Made by a program: the position numbers and the translations under genes
Notes under the pieces: model-generated
What the model was told of the DNA's origin: nothing
Databases searched by the model: none
The model's input: only the letters and a program-made list of their open reading frames with translations
From: JABCPE02 sp963518845
GTDB taxonomy: Bacteria > Bacteroidota > Bacteroidia > Flavobacteriales > Weeksellaceae
Length of the DNA stretch: 64,000 nt
Assembly: GCA_963518845.1 (NCBI GenBank)
Contig: CAUQKV010000001.1
Coordinates: 62,001-126,000 of the forward strand
Direction of reading: 5' to 3'
Shown here: one piece after another, positions 24,948 through 32,209 of the stretch
How the letters are laid out: each line of letters starts with the position of its first letter
Numbering within the stretch: the stretch's first letter is position 1

Positions 24948-25580
24948 TTAGGGCTGTTCTGCACCGAGTTCCAAGTAATGCCTTATCACAGGTTCTTTTA
25001 CTGTATATTCCGCAAATAAAGAAGCCATACTTTGTTCTTTTTTAGACAGTTCGCCATAGTCAAAATAGTTGGCGACTATTTTTCTATCACTCAGTCCAGA
25101 CCAATGTGTGAAAACAATAGGCTCTCCCTCTGGCGTAGTATAACTGAGGGCATCTCCACAGATAATGTTCTGACTGATAATGAACGCAATGCTCTTCATC
25201 AGTTTCTCATAGTCTGCTTCTTTTTTGGGATAAGATTTTTTGAATTCTGTAAGAAGTCTCTCTCGGCACTCTTGGGTATTATCAGGAAGAAGCTCCACAC
25301 CATAAAGACTGCCTGCTACCAGCACCAAATAAAATCCATAATCAGATTTGTTTTTCTTGGTCTTTTTCAGCAAGGCTATTTTTCTCTGTAAAATCTCTAT
25401 AAGAAAGTTGCCCGAACCACAAGACGGCTCTAAAAAAGTAGCGGTAAGAACCTTGTCCGCTGTACCTTTTTCTAGCTCTTTCCATACAAGGTCTACCATG
25501 GCTTTTACTTCTCTTTCGTTAGTAAACACCTCTCCATGGTCTGCTACCCGCTTTTTGGATTTTACCTGTCTGCCTTCCAT
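24948..25580 (-). CDS. Small N6 DNA methyltransferase-like protein lacking NPPY
   Basis: The 210-aa product has only the SAM-binding half of a DNA methylase: GEVFTNEREVKAMVDLVW, motif I FLEPSCGSGNFLIEI (49-63), YGVELLPDNTQECRERLL and IICGDAL. The catalytic NPPY motif is absent and the protein ends about 60 residues after GDAL. Because the frame is intact and the next methylase starts 12 nt later with its own lead-in, it is more likely a second subunit than a broken gene. It is first in the R-M-like operon; no clear TAnnTTTG box lies upstream, but the hairpin array is 145 nt away. Confidence 0.75.
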   Translation of the reverse strand: MEGRQVKSKKRVADHGEVFTNEREVKAMVDLVWKELEKGTADKVLTATFLEPSCGSGNFLIEILQRKIALLKKTKKNKSDYGFYLVLVAGSLYGVELLPDNTQECRERLLTEFKKSYPKKEADYEKLMKSIAFIISQNIICGDALSYTTPEGEPIVFTHWSGLSDRKIVANYFDYGELSKKEQSMASLFAEYTVKEPVIRHYLELGAEQP

Positions 25581-25724
25581 CTAATATCCGTACAGAATAG
25601 ATATCTCCTTTGTTCCTTTGGAGATGTGAATATTTTACTCAAAAAGAGCTGGAACAAAATCTTATTCTTTACTAATATAGATGTGCTATACAGCAGAGGA
25701 ACAAAAATGCTCCTCTACCCTAAT

Positions 25725-25790
25725 AGGCTAATCTATTCTGCGTTGCTAAAGAAAGTTTCCAGTTTTCGGGCAACAGAATAAAATTAACTC
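25725..25790 (-). repeat. Structured hairpin element, unit 1 of 3
   Basis: Read on the minus strand: an outer stem near GAGTTAAT, an inner stem TATTCTG..TTGC/GCAA-CG-CAGAATA with a 2-nt bulge (CG) on the 3' side, then CC and an apical stem GAAA/TTTC (plus-strand 25764-25767 and 25751-25754) capped by a loop with CTGGAA. Units 2 and 3 share this architecture with different stem bases. It lies 145 nt upstream of the R-M-like operon. Function unknown. Confidence 0.6.
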
Positions 25791-25820
25791 TTTTTATTTT
25801 CTATAAAAAACAATAAAAAA

Positions 25821-25894
25821 GGCGTGGGAAATTCTTTTTTGTTGCCCGAGGTACTGGAATTACCACACAACACAAAATAGAAATAACCCACACC
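25821..25894 (+). repeat. Structured hairpin element, unit 2 of 3 (opposite orientation)
   Basis: On the plus strand GGCGTGGG (25821-25828) pairs with CCCACACC (25887-25894). An inner stem TTTTG..TTG pairs with CAA-CA-CAAAA, again with a 2-nt 3' bulge. The apical stem GGTA/TACC (25850-25853, 25861-25864) carries CTGGAA at 25854-25859. The apical stem differs at both strands from the GAAA/TTTC of units 1 and 3, which is compensatory change. Confidence 0.6.
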
Positions 25895-25905
25895 TATATG
25901 GAGTG

Positions 25906-25977
25906 AGCATTAACTATTTGTTTCTGTGTTGTTATGAAAGTTTCCAGTTTTCGGACAACAGAACAAAAGCCAACGCT
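25906..25977 (-). repeat. Structured hairpin element, unit 3 of 3
   Basis: On the minus strand AGCGTTGGCT.TTTGTT.CTG..TTGT pairs with ACAA-CA-CAG.AACAAA.AGTTAATGCT (72 nt overall). The 2-nt bulge CA, the CC after the inner stem and the apical GAAA/TTTC (plus 25949-25952, 25936-25939) with CTGGAA are as in unit 1. It is 11 nt from unit 2 and in the reverse orientation. Confidence 0.6.
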
Positions 25978-26328
25978 TTATTTATCGTTAAAATCTTTGC
26001 GAAGATAAGGATGTTTTTCTCAATTTCCAACAAGTATTTTGTTTTAATATGAAAAAATAGTGGCTGTACTCTCTAATCTATTTTATAAATCTATACTAAT
26101 AGGGTACTTACATTTATCTATCCCCCTACCTCAAAAGGGTTTTGGTATACCCCCTCCAAAAACCAAACCTTTTGTTTTTTCTACATTTGAAAAAGAAATA
26201 TGAAAACTTCATTTATATTTTTCACAAAGAATGATTCATTATCTTTTAAATAAGTTCAATATAAATAGAATTTAAAATTACTGTGACCAAAATCGTGACC
26301 AAAGCCCTAAAATTAGCAAAAATAAAAA
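25978..26328. other. AT-rich spacer at the right end of the island, no gene
   Basis: No credible ORF. It holds an imperfect hairpin near 26120-26175 (GGTTTTGG against CCAAAAACC, with two CCCCCT tracts) and a 9-bp direct repeat GTGACCAAA at 26283-26291 and 26295-26303. Either could be a recombination or mobilisation site of the element, but nothing decides it. Confidence 0.4.
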
Positions 26329-26357
26329 AGCAACTACTTGATTTATAAGTAGTTGCT
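26329..26357 (-). terminator. Terminator of the tRNA-Gln transcript
   Basis: A perfect 11-bp stem AGCAACTACTT/AAGTAGTTGCT (26329-26339, 26347-26357); on the minus strand it is followed by a T-run. It lies 12 nt past the tRNA 3' end. Confidence 0.8.
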
Positions 26358-26368
26358 AAAATTCAGTG

Positions 26369-26439
26369 TAGACCCACAGGGATTCGAACCCCGACAAACA
26401 GAACCAAAATCTGGTGTGCTACCGTTACACCATGGGTCT
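26369..26439 (-). tRNA. tRNA-Gln (anticodon TTG)
   Basis: On the minus strand the 71-nt gene has a 7-bp acceptor stem AGACCCA/TGGGTCT with discriminator A, a D arm TGGTGTAACGGTAGCAC, an anticodon arm CCAGA-TTTTGGT-TCTG with TTG at the anticodon, and a T arm with GGTTCGAATCC. CCA is not encoded. tRNA 3' ends are common integration sites; here the 3' end faces the accessory island on its left, which fits an element inserted between this gene and purB. Confidence 0.95.
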
Positions 26440-26574
26440 TCCGTTTTAAGTGGTGCAAATATAGAGACTTTATCATTAATCACAAAAATATTTTCTATTT
26501 TTTTTCTAAATTAATTACAAAACACTGATAATCAATTCTATTTTTTTACAAGTTTCTTTTATTTTCTATTTTTG

Positions 26575-26582
26575 TATCTTTG
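26575..26582 (+). promoter_or_regulatory. -7 box TATCTTTG of the HMG-CoA reductase gene
   Basis: Exact TAnnTTTG, 21 nt before the ATG at 26604. Confidence 0.55.
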
Positions 26583-26603
26583 GATTTTTAAAAATTATAT
26601 ACA

Positions 26604-27935
26604 ATGAGACGCCCCATAGATGGTTTTTCCAAGCTTTCAAAACAAGAAAAAATAGACTGGCTTATCCAAGAATATTTAGAAAATGATACTGATTTTGAGT
26701 CTGTTTTAAAGCAATATTGGAATGAAAATTCAGAGTTACAAGAACTTCATGATGAATTCTCTGAAAACACCATTTCTAATTTTTATCTCCCTTATGGAAT
26801 CGCGCCTAACTTCCTGATTAACGGGAAACTATACGCCATCCCTATGGCTGTGGAAGAGAGTTCGGTAGTGGCAGCAGCGGCCAAAGCAGCCAAATTCTGG
26901 ATGGAGAGAGGTGGATTCCAAACAACTATCATCAACACGGAAAAACTCGGGCATACTCATTTTATTTTCAATGGGAACAAGGAAAAATTATTCCAGTTCT
27001 TTGATTCGGTTTTAAAAGAAAAATTATTCGAAGCCACACAGGACATCACGGCAAACATGCGCAAGAGAGGCGGCGGAATTTTAAGCATTGTCCTCATTGA
27101 CAAAACTGATGAATTGGAAAATTATTTTCAAATCAAAGCAAGTTTTGACACTCGGGATTCGATGGGAGCGAATTTCATCAATTCGTGTCTGGAAGTATTT
27201 GGAAAAACATTGAAAAAAGAGATTTTTGAGTCAGAAATATTCAGCGAGGAAGAAAAAAACTCCCTGCAAATCATTATGAACATTCTGTCCAACTACACTC
27301 CTGAATGTTTAGTAAGAGCCGAAGTTTCTTGTAAAATAGAAGAATTAGGGAATAATGACGGCATCGCGCCAGAAGAATTTGCATGGAAATTCAAGCAAGC
27401 GGTAACGATAGCAGAGATAGACACCTGCCGAGCAACTACGCATAATAAGGGCATTATGAACGGTGTAGATGCAGTGGTTATCGCAACAGGAAATGACTTT
27501 CGGGCAGTGGAAGCCTCCGTGCATGCCTACGCAAGTAAAAACGGAAAATACAGCTCGCTAAGCCACTGCACGATAGAAAACGGAATATTTCGATTTTGGA
27601 TAGAACTGCCTATTTCTGTGGGAGTTGTGGGAGGACTCACGAGCCTTCATCCTTTGGTAAAATTCTCTTTGGCTCTTTTAGGAAAACCTAATGCAAAGGA
27701 ACTTATGGGCATTTTAGCAGTATCTGGTTTGGCTCAAAACTTTGCTGCACTTCGCTCACTAGTTACCACAGGAATCCAAAAAGGACACATGAAAATGCAT
27801 TTATTCAATATTCTAAACCAACTGGGCGCAAACGAAGAAGAAAAGAAACTGATTTCTGCTACAATACAAGATAAAACCCTAAGCTACAGCGATATAGCTT
27901 TAGAATTAGAAAAAATAAGAAAACAGAAAAAATAA
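26604..27935 (+). CDS. Hydroxymethylglutaryl-CoA reductase, class II-like
   Basis: Converts HMG-CoA to mevalonate (isoprenoid synthesis), or the reverse in degradative enzymes. The 443-aa product has the class II features: PMAVEESSVVAAAAKAAKFW with the catalytic Glu (about residue 86), DSMGANFINSCLEVF, the cofactor-binding NKGIMNGVDAVVIATGNDFR with its Lys/Asn/Asp, and the C-terminal LAQNFAALRSLVTTGIQKGH with the catalytic His. Class II enzymes are often called degradative, but in flavobacteria they serve the mevalonate pathway; no other pathway gene is adjacent. It marks the resumption of core genes after the island. Confidence 0.93.
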   Translation: MRRPIDGFSKLSKQEKIDWLIQEYLENDTDFESVLKQYWNENSELQELHDEFSENTISNFYLPYGIAPNFLINGKLYAIPMAVEESSVVAAAAKAAKFWMERGGFQTTIINTEKLGHTHFIFNGNKEKLFQFFDSVLKEKLFEATQDITANMRKRGGGILSIVLIDKTDELENYFQIKASFDTRDSMGANFINSCLEVFGKTLKKEIFESEIFSEEEKNSLQIIMNILSNYTPECLVRAEVSCKIEELGNNDGIAPEEFAWKFKQAVTIAEIDTCRATTHNKGIMNGVDAVVIATGNDFRAVEASVHAYASKNGKYSSLSHCTIENGIFRFWIELPISVGVVGGLTSLHPLVKFSLALLGKPNAKELMGILAVSGLAQNFAALRSLVTTGIQKGHMKMHLFNILNQLGANEEEKKLISATIQDKTLSYSDIALELEKIRKQKK

Positions 27936-27963
27936 AAAAATCCCCATAAAAGGGGATTTTTTT
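27936..27963. terminator. Bidirectional terminator between HMG-CoA reductase and the M1 peptidase
   Basis: AATCCCC (27939-27945) pairs with GGGGATT (27952-27958), with A- and T-runs on either side; the two genes converge here. Confidence 0.85.
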
Positions 27964-29575
27964 ATTTTTTCAAAACTTCTATATAATAGTTGTCATCTAT
28001 TTCCACTGCCTTATCATTAGCCAAAGTGACAGTCTGCCACTCCTGAGTAGGAGCTATATGCGTAGAATGGCTTTTTAGCTTCACAGGCATTCTGAAATTC
28101 TTTATCGTGTTATTCCAACGGAATTTCAGCTGATTTCCTTTTTGCTCATATTCCAGCTGTGGGATTTTTGTCGTTCGCAAATACTGATCAAAAACAAGTG
28201 AAAAATCTATCCCTGCTTTTTTGCTGATATAATCTTCTATCCGCTTAGAGGTCACTATTTTATGATAAAAATCTGTATTCATTCCCAGCAAAATTTGTCT
28301 GAATTTTTCATCATTATTGATAACCTGTCTGATGGTATGTATCATATTTGCTCCTTTTATATATTGGTCCATACTACCCGTTTTTCTCACGCCATACACA
28401 CCTATGATAGGTTCATCATTCTGAATGCTTTTTCTAAGCCCCTTTATATAAGTATTTGCGGCGTTTTTGTCCATATAATTTTCCGTGAACAAAACTTCTG
28501 AATAAGTCGTAAACGCCTCATGTATCCACATATCGGCCTTGTCTTGAGCAGTGATATTATTCCCAAACCATTCGTGTCCGCTTTCGTGAACGATGATGAA
28601 ATCCCAATACATACCCACTCCTGTTCCTGACAAATCCCTTCCATAGTAGCCATTCTGATAGCCGTTTCCATACGCTACATTACTCTGGTGCTCCATTCCT
28701 AAATATGGAGATTCTACCAGTTTGTAGCCGTCTTTATAAAAAGGATATCCACCGAACCAGTGTTCAAAGGCTTTGAGCATAGGTTTTACTTGTTTAAACT
28801 GATTTTTAGCCTTTTCTAAATTATAATCTAAAACCCAGTAATCTAAATCCAATTTCCCTCTCTTTCCCATATAGCTATCCGAAAAATGGACATACTTACC
28901 GATATAAGGAACGATGTTATACGAGTTTATAGGATTTTTGACTTCCCAAGTAAAGATGTTTTTGTCCTTTTTAACGCTCCATTCTACTAATTTCCCATTT
29001 CCTACTCCCACCAAATCTTTCGGAGTAGTGATAGCGAGGGTCATTCCCATATCTGGCTCATCGCCCCAGTATTCCTTTATCGGAAGCCATACACTCGCCC
29101 CTATTCCTTCGCAGGCTACAGACATCCACGGATTTCCTTTTTCATCTTGTGTGAAAACCCAGCCTCCATCCCAAGGCGCATTTTTAGCGATGATAGGATT
29201 TCCGCTAAAATCTATTTCCAAGGTATGCGTCTGCCCTTTTTTAAAACTTTCTTTCGTTTCCAAAAAGATGAAATTGCCATCCACTCTTGTAGATTTTATT
29301 TTAAAACTAGAGCGAATGCTGTCATACTTCATCGGCTGTTGTAAATCTATCTGAAAAACAGGATTTTTCACAGATTTTGTTATCTTGAATGTTATTTTAT
29401 TGCTTCCTTTCAGGCTTTTTTGTTCGTAGCTGGGTTCTACTTTCACATCATATCTCTGCACATCCCAAAAATCACGATATGCAGTATTAGACCCAAGCAG
29501 CGTGTCTTTTTTTGTAAAATTTTGACCAAAAGCAAAATACGCCGAAAACAGAAATAGCAATTTTATTATCCTCAT
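27962..29575 (-). CDS. Secreted M1-family metallopeptidase
   Basis: A zinc aminopeptidase-type enzyme exported by a signal peptide (MRIIKLLFLFSAYFAFGQ). The 537-aa product has the N-terminal beta domain (YDVKVEPSYEQKSLKGSNKI), an exopeptidase-type segment (GMEHQSNVAYGN in place of GAMEN) and the metal site HESGHEWFGNNI with the downstream Glu in WIHEAFTTYSEVLF. At 537 aa it lacks the long C-terminal domains of aminopeptidase N, a common short form in Bacteroidota. It probably degrades peptides in the periplasm or outside the cell. Confidence 0.92.
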   Translation of the reverse strand: MRIIKLLFLFSAYFAFGQNFTKKDTLLGSNTAYRDFWDVQRYDVKVEPSYEQKSLKGSNKITFKITKSVKNPVFQIDLQQPMKYDSIRSSFKIKSTRVDGNFIFLETKESFKKGQTHTLEIDFSGNPIIAKNAPWDGGWVFTQDEKGNPWMSVACEGIGASVWLPIKEYWGDEPDMGMTLAITTPKDLVGVGNGKLVEWSVKKDKNIFTWEVKNPINSYNIVPYIGKYVHFSDSYMGKRGKLDLDYWVLDYNLEKAKNQFKQVKPMLKAFEHWFGGYPFYKDGYKLVESPYLGMEHQSNVAYGNGYQNGYYGRDLSGTGVGMYWDFIIVHESGHEWFGNNITAQDKADMWIHEAFTTYSEVLFTENYMDKNAANTYIKGLRKSIQNDEPIIGVYGVRKTGSMDQYIKGANMIHTIRQVINNDEKFRQILLGMNTDFYHKIVTSKRIEDYISKKAGIDFSLVFDQYLRTTKIPQLEYEQKGNQLKFRWNNTIKNFRMPVKLKSHSTHIAPTQEWQTVTLANDKAVEIDDNYYIEVLKK

Positions 29576-29706
29576 AAGTTTAACTTTTTTAAAGGCATAA
29601 AGTTATTAAAATTAAAGTTAATTTTTGTATTTTAGCCAAAAGTTTTTGGGATTTTAGACTTTTATATTTTCCCAATTTTTTGAAAATTTTATTAAATCTT
29701 TTATTT

Positions 29707-30057
29707 ATGCAAAAATCAAACAAACCCATTGCAGGCTACCATTTATTGATGATTCTTTCAGCTGTAGACCACGAATTTTCACCAAAAGAAGGACTAAAAA
29801 TACAAGAATATCTGTCGGAAGAATTTCCGTTCAGAATCAATTTGGATAACGAGCTGGAAATCATCGCTTCCCTGCAGCCAGAGGACTGGAAAGACCATTT
29901 TGAATTCCATGCGCGCTGTTTCTATGATGATTCTACCGAGGAGGAAAGAAAAAACTTTGCTGAGTTTGCAAAAACGCTTATCAAAGCCGATGAACAGGTG
30001 ACTGAGCGTGAACATCAGTTCTATAAACTCATGAAAAACATCTGGAAAATGGATTAA
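29707..30057 (+). CDS. TerB-like protein (116 aa)
   Basis: A small helical, acidic cytoplasmic protein with the TerB-type arrangement: AGYHLLMILSAVDHEFSPKE (metal-binding Asp/Glu region), then KNFAEFAKTLIKADEQVTER and EHQFYKLMKNIW. TerB-fold proteins are linked to stress and membrane-associated metal sensing; the specific role here is unknown. The start is the ATG at 29707 rather than an in-frame TTG at 29680, since the family-like sequence begins after MQKSNKP. Confidence 0.7.
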   Translation: MQKSNKPIAGYHLLMILSAVDHEFSPKEGLKIQEYLSEEFPFRINLDNELEIIASLQPEDWKDHFEFHARCFYDDSTEEERKNFAEFAKTLIKADEQVTEREHQFYKLMKNIWKMD

Positions 30058-30124
30058 GTCAAGGAAAAAAGCTGGTATTTAAAGTAGAAAATACAGAATT
30101 TCATTAAAAATAAAACTAACTGCT

Positions 30125-30709
30125 ATGAAAAGGTTTTGGTCATTTTTACTTATTATTTTGTTTTTAGGATTTTCAGCCCATGTGCAGGCTCAGAAAAAAG
30201 GTAAGAAATCCTACAAAAAACGCCATAAAACAAAGAAAAGCCCGTCACTTCCCTACAGCTACTATCTTCCTGTAGAACTTCCACATTGCAAGCTTCCCAA
30301 AGCTGATGAGGAACTGGATGAGGAACTGGATGAAAGCAGAGATTATCTCATTATACAAGTAGATGAACCGCCCATTTTTGAGGTATGCAAGGATAATATT
30401 AACAAGAGAAAATGCTTCCAAGACCAACTGGAACAGCATGTGAAGATACATTTTAACCCAAATAATATTGATGCCGAAAAAAGCAAAGTGTATAAAGTGT
30501 ATGTAGCTTTCAGGATTGATAAAACAGGCGAAGTGGAGGTGCTTTTCAGCAGAAGTGAAAACGAAACGCTCAAAAAAGAAGCGGAAAGAATTATCAGCCT
30601 CCTGCCAAAGTTCATCCCTGCCAAAAAAAGAGGCAAAAATGTGAAAACATACTATATAAAAAGCATTTTCTTTGAAAATAAAAATGTAAAAACAAGTGAT
30701 AACGAATAA
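30125..30709 (+). CDS. Secreted protein with a TonB C-terminal-like domain (194 aa)
   Basis: A cleavable signal peptide (MKRFWSFLLIILFLGFSAHVQAQ) is followed by a very basic stretch (KKGKKSYKKRHKTKKSP) and a domain from about residue 110 with YKVYVAFRIDKTGEVEVLFS and EAERIISLLPKFIPAKKRGK, the pattern of the energy-transducer TonB C-terminal domain. It lacks the Pro-rich periplasmic spacer and a retained membrane anchor, so it is unlikely to be a true TonB. It lies 11 nt upstream of tpiA and is probably co-transcribed with it. Confidence 0.75.
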   Translation: MKRFWSFLLIILFLGFSAHVQAQKKGKKSYKKRHKTKKSPSLPYSYYLPVELPHCKLPKADEELDEELDESRDYLIIQVDEPPIFEVCKDNINKRKCFQDQLEQHVKIHFNPNNIDAEKSKVYKVYVAFRIDKTGEVEVLFSRSENETLKKEAERIISLLPKFIPAKKRGKNVKTYYIKSIFFENKNVKTSDNE

Positions 30710-30720
30710 ATAAAATAATT

Positions 30721-31479
30721 ATGAGAAAAAATATCGTCGCTGGAAACTGGAAGATGAACAAAAATTTCCAAGAAGCAGAAGCCCTTATGCTTCAGTTAGC
30801 CGAGTACAAAAAGAATAACAAAACCAACTGCAAGGTGTATATCGCTCCACCAAGTCTTTATCTCACCACAGCTAAAAATATTTTTGCTAATGATGAAGTG
30901 AAAGTTTTTTCACAGGACATTTCCGAGCACGACAAAGGTGCCTACACTGGCGAAATTTCGGTAGAAATGATAAAATCTGCTGGACTAAACGGAAGCATCG
31001 TAGCCCATTCCGAAAGAAGACAATACCACAACGAAACCGACAGCCATGCAGCACAAAAAGTAAAAAACCTACTGAATGCAGGGCTTACGCCTATCTACTG
31101 CAATGGAGAAACTTTGGAACAAAGAAAAGCTGGACAGCATCTCGATGTAGTGAAAAAACAAACTGAAACAGCGCTTTTTGAGCTTTCTGCGGAGGAAATC
31201 AAAAAAGTGGTTATCGCCTACGAACCTGTTTGGGCTATCGGAACAGGAGAAACTGCTACACCAGAACAGGCGCAGGAAATCCACGCTTTCATCCGAAACC
31301 TCATCGCTGAGAAATACGGAAAAGACACAGCAGACGAAATCTCCATTCTCTACGGAGGTTCGGTAAAGCCAGACAACGCAAAAGAAATCTTCTCACAATC
31401 TGATATAGATGGCGGACTTATCGGTGGTGCATCACTGAAAATAGAAGATTTTTCTAAAATCATCGAGGCTTTTAACTAA
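30721..31479 (+). CDS. tpiA: Triosephosphate isomerase
   Basis: Interconverts DHAP and glyceraldehyde-3-phosphate in glycolysis. The 252-aa product begins RKNIVAGNWKMNKN with the substrate-binding Asn/Lys. The catalytic His is in IVAHSERR, the catalytic Glu in IAYEPVWAIGTG (flexible loop), and the phosphate-binding segments are YGGSVKPDN and GGLIGGASL. All key residues are present. Confidence 0.98.
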   Translation: MRKNIVAGNWKMNKNFQEAEALMLQLAEYKKNNKTNCKVYIAPPSLYLTTAKNIFANDEVKVFSQDISEHDKGAYTGEISVEMIKSAGLNGSIVAHSERRQYHNETDSHAAQKVKNLLNAGLTPIYCNGETLEQRKAGQHLDVVKKQTETALFELSAEEIKKVVIAYEPVWAIGTGETATPEQAQEIHAFIRNLIAEKYGKDTADEISILYGGSVKPDNAKEIFSQSDIDGGLIGGASLKIEDFSKIIEAFN

Positions 31480-31499
31480 TTAAATTTATACAAAATTCA

Positions 31500-31547
31500 A
31501 GGTGTAGCTGGTAAAACTAAAAAAGTTCCTGCCACTACACCATTTTT
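31500..31547 (+). terminator. Terminator of tpiA
   Basis: GGTGTAG (31501-31507) pairs with CTACACC (31535-31541), with further interior pairing, followed by ATTTTT. Confidence 0.65.
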
Positions 31548-31628
31548 AAATAAAGCCGAGATTTAAATTAAAAATCGTGGTTTTATCATTAAGTGAATAA
31601 CCACACAAAAGATTGTTTTACTAAATAT

Positions 31629-32201
31629 ATGGAAATACTACTTGCCACGCACAACGAGCATAAAAAAGATGAAATCCAAGAAATTTTAGGCGAAAAATAT
31701 CATGTTACCAGCCTTACTGATTATCAGCTCTTTGATGAAATCGAAGAAAACGGAACTACCTTTCACGAAAATGCCCTTATCAAAGCTAAATATTGTTTTG
31801 AGAAAACTGGAAAACCAAGCGTAGGAGATGATAGCGGTCTGGTTATCTCTGCTTTGGACGGAAGACCTGGTATTTTTTCAGCAAGGTATGCAGGGAAGCA
31901 TGATTTTGAAGCAAATATACAGAAAGTCCTCACCGAAATGCAGGATATAGAAGACCGCGAGGCGTATTTCATCACGGTAATGTGTCTGGTGGATGAAACA
32001 GGCGAAAACTATTTCGAAGGCAGAGTATATGGCACTATTTCCAAAGAAAAAAGAGGCGAAAAAGGCTTTGGGTACGACCCTATTTTCATTCCAAAAGGCT
32101 ATGAAATTTCTTTTGCCGAAATGCCTCCAAGACAAAAAAACAGCATCAGCCATAGGTCTGAGGCGGTGGGCAAATTTTTAAAATTTTTAAACAAGGAATA
32201 A
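31629..32201 (+). CDS. RdgB/HAM1-family non-canonical purine NTP pyrophosphatase
   Basis: Hydrolyses dITP/XTP to the monophosphates to keep deaminated purines out of DNA and RNA. The 190-aa product has the N-terminal LLATHNEHKKDEIQEIL, the substrate/metal segment SVGDDSGLVISALDGRPGIFS-ARYAG, and the C-terminal GFGYDPIFIPKGYEISFAEM with SHRSEAV. The start is the ATG at 31629; an upstream GTG at 31593 would add 12 residues that the family lacks. It ends 8 nt before the DAHP synthase gene. Confidence 0.94.
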   Translation: MEILLATHNEHKKDEIQEILGEKYHVTSLTDYQLFDEIEENGTTFHENALIKAKYCFEKTGKPSVGDDSGLVISALDGRPGIFSARYAGKHDFEANIQKVLTEMQDIEDREAYFITVMCLVDETGENYFEGRVYGTISKEKRGEKGFGYDPIFIPKGYEISFAEMPPRQKNSISHRSEAVGKFLKFLNKE

Positions 32202-32209
32202 AAAAAAGA

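Noticed and set aside
25561..25781. An 81-aa plus-strand frame (25536-25781) in the island spacer
   Set aside because: It overlaps the start of the small methylase and the hairpin array and shows no protein-like composition.
25725..25977. CRISPR array, because the units begin with GTTG and end with CAAC like some direct repeats
   Set aside because: The units alternate in orientation, are not identical, spacers are 11-30 nt, and there are no cas genes nearby.
25725..25977. Integron attC sites, because of imperfect hairpins with extrahelical bases
   Set aside because: Elements are in opposite orientations, the RYYYAAC/GTTRRRY core boxes are not present, no cassettes separate the units and no integron integrase is in the window.
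31593..31628. GTG start for the HAM1-family gene
   Set aside because: It adds 12 residues not found in the family, whereas MEILLATHNEHK at 31629 is the usual N-terminus.
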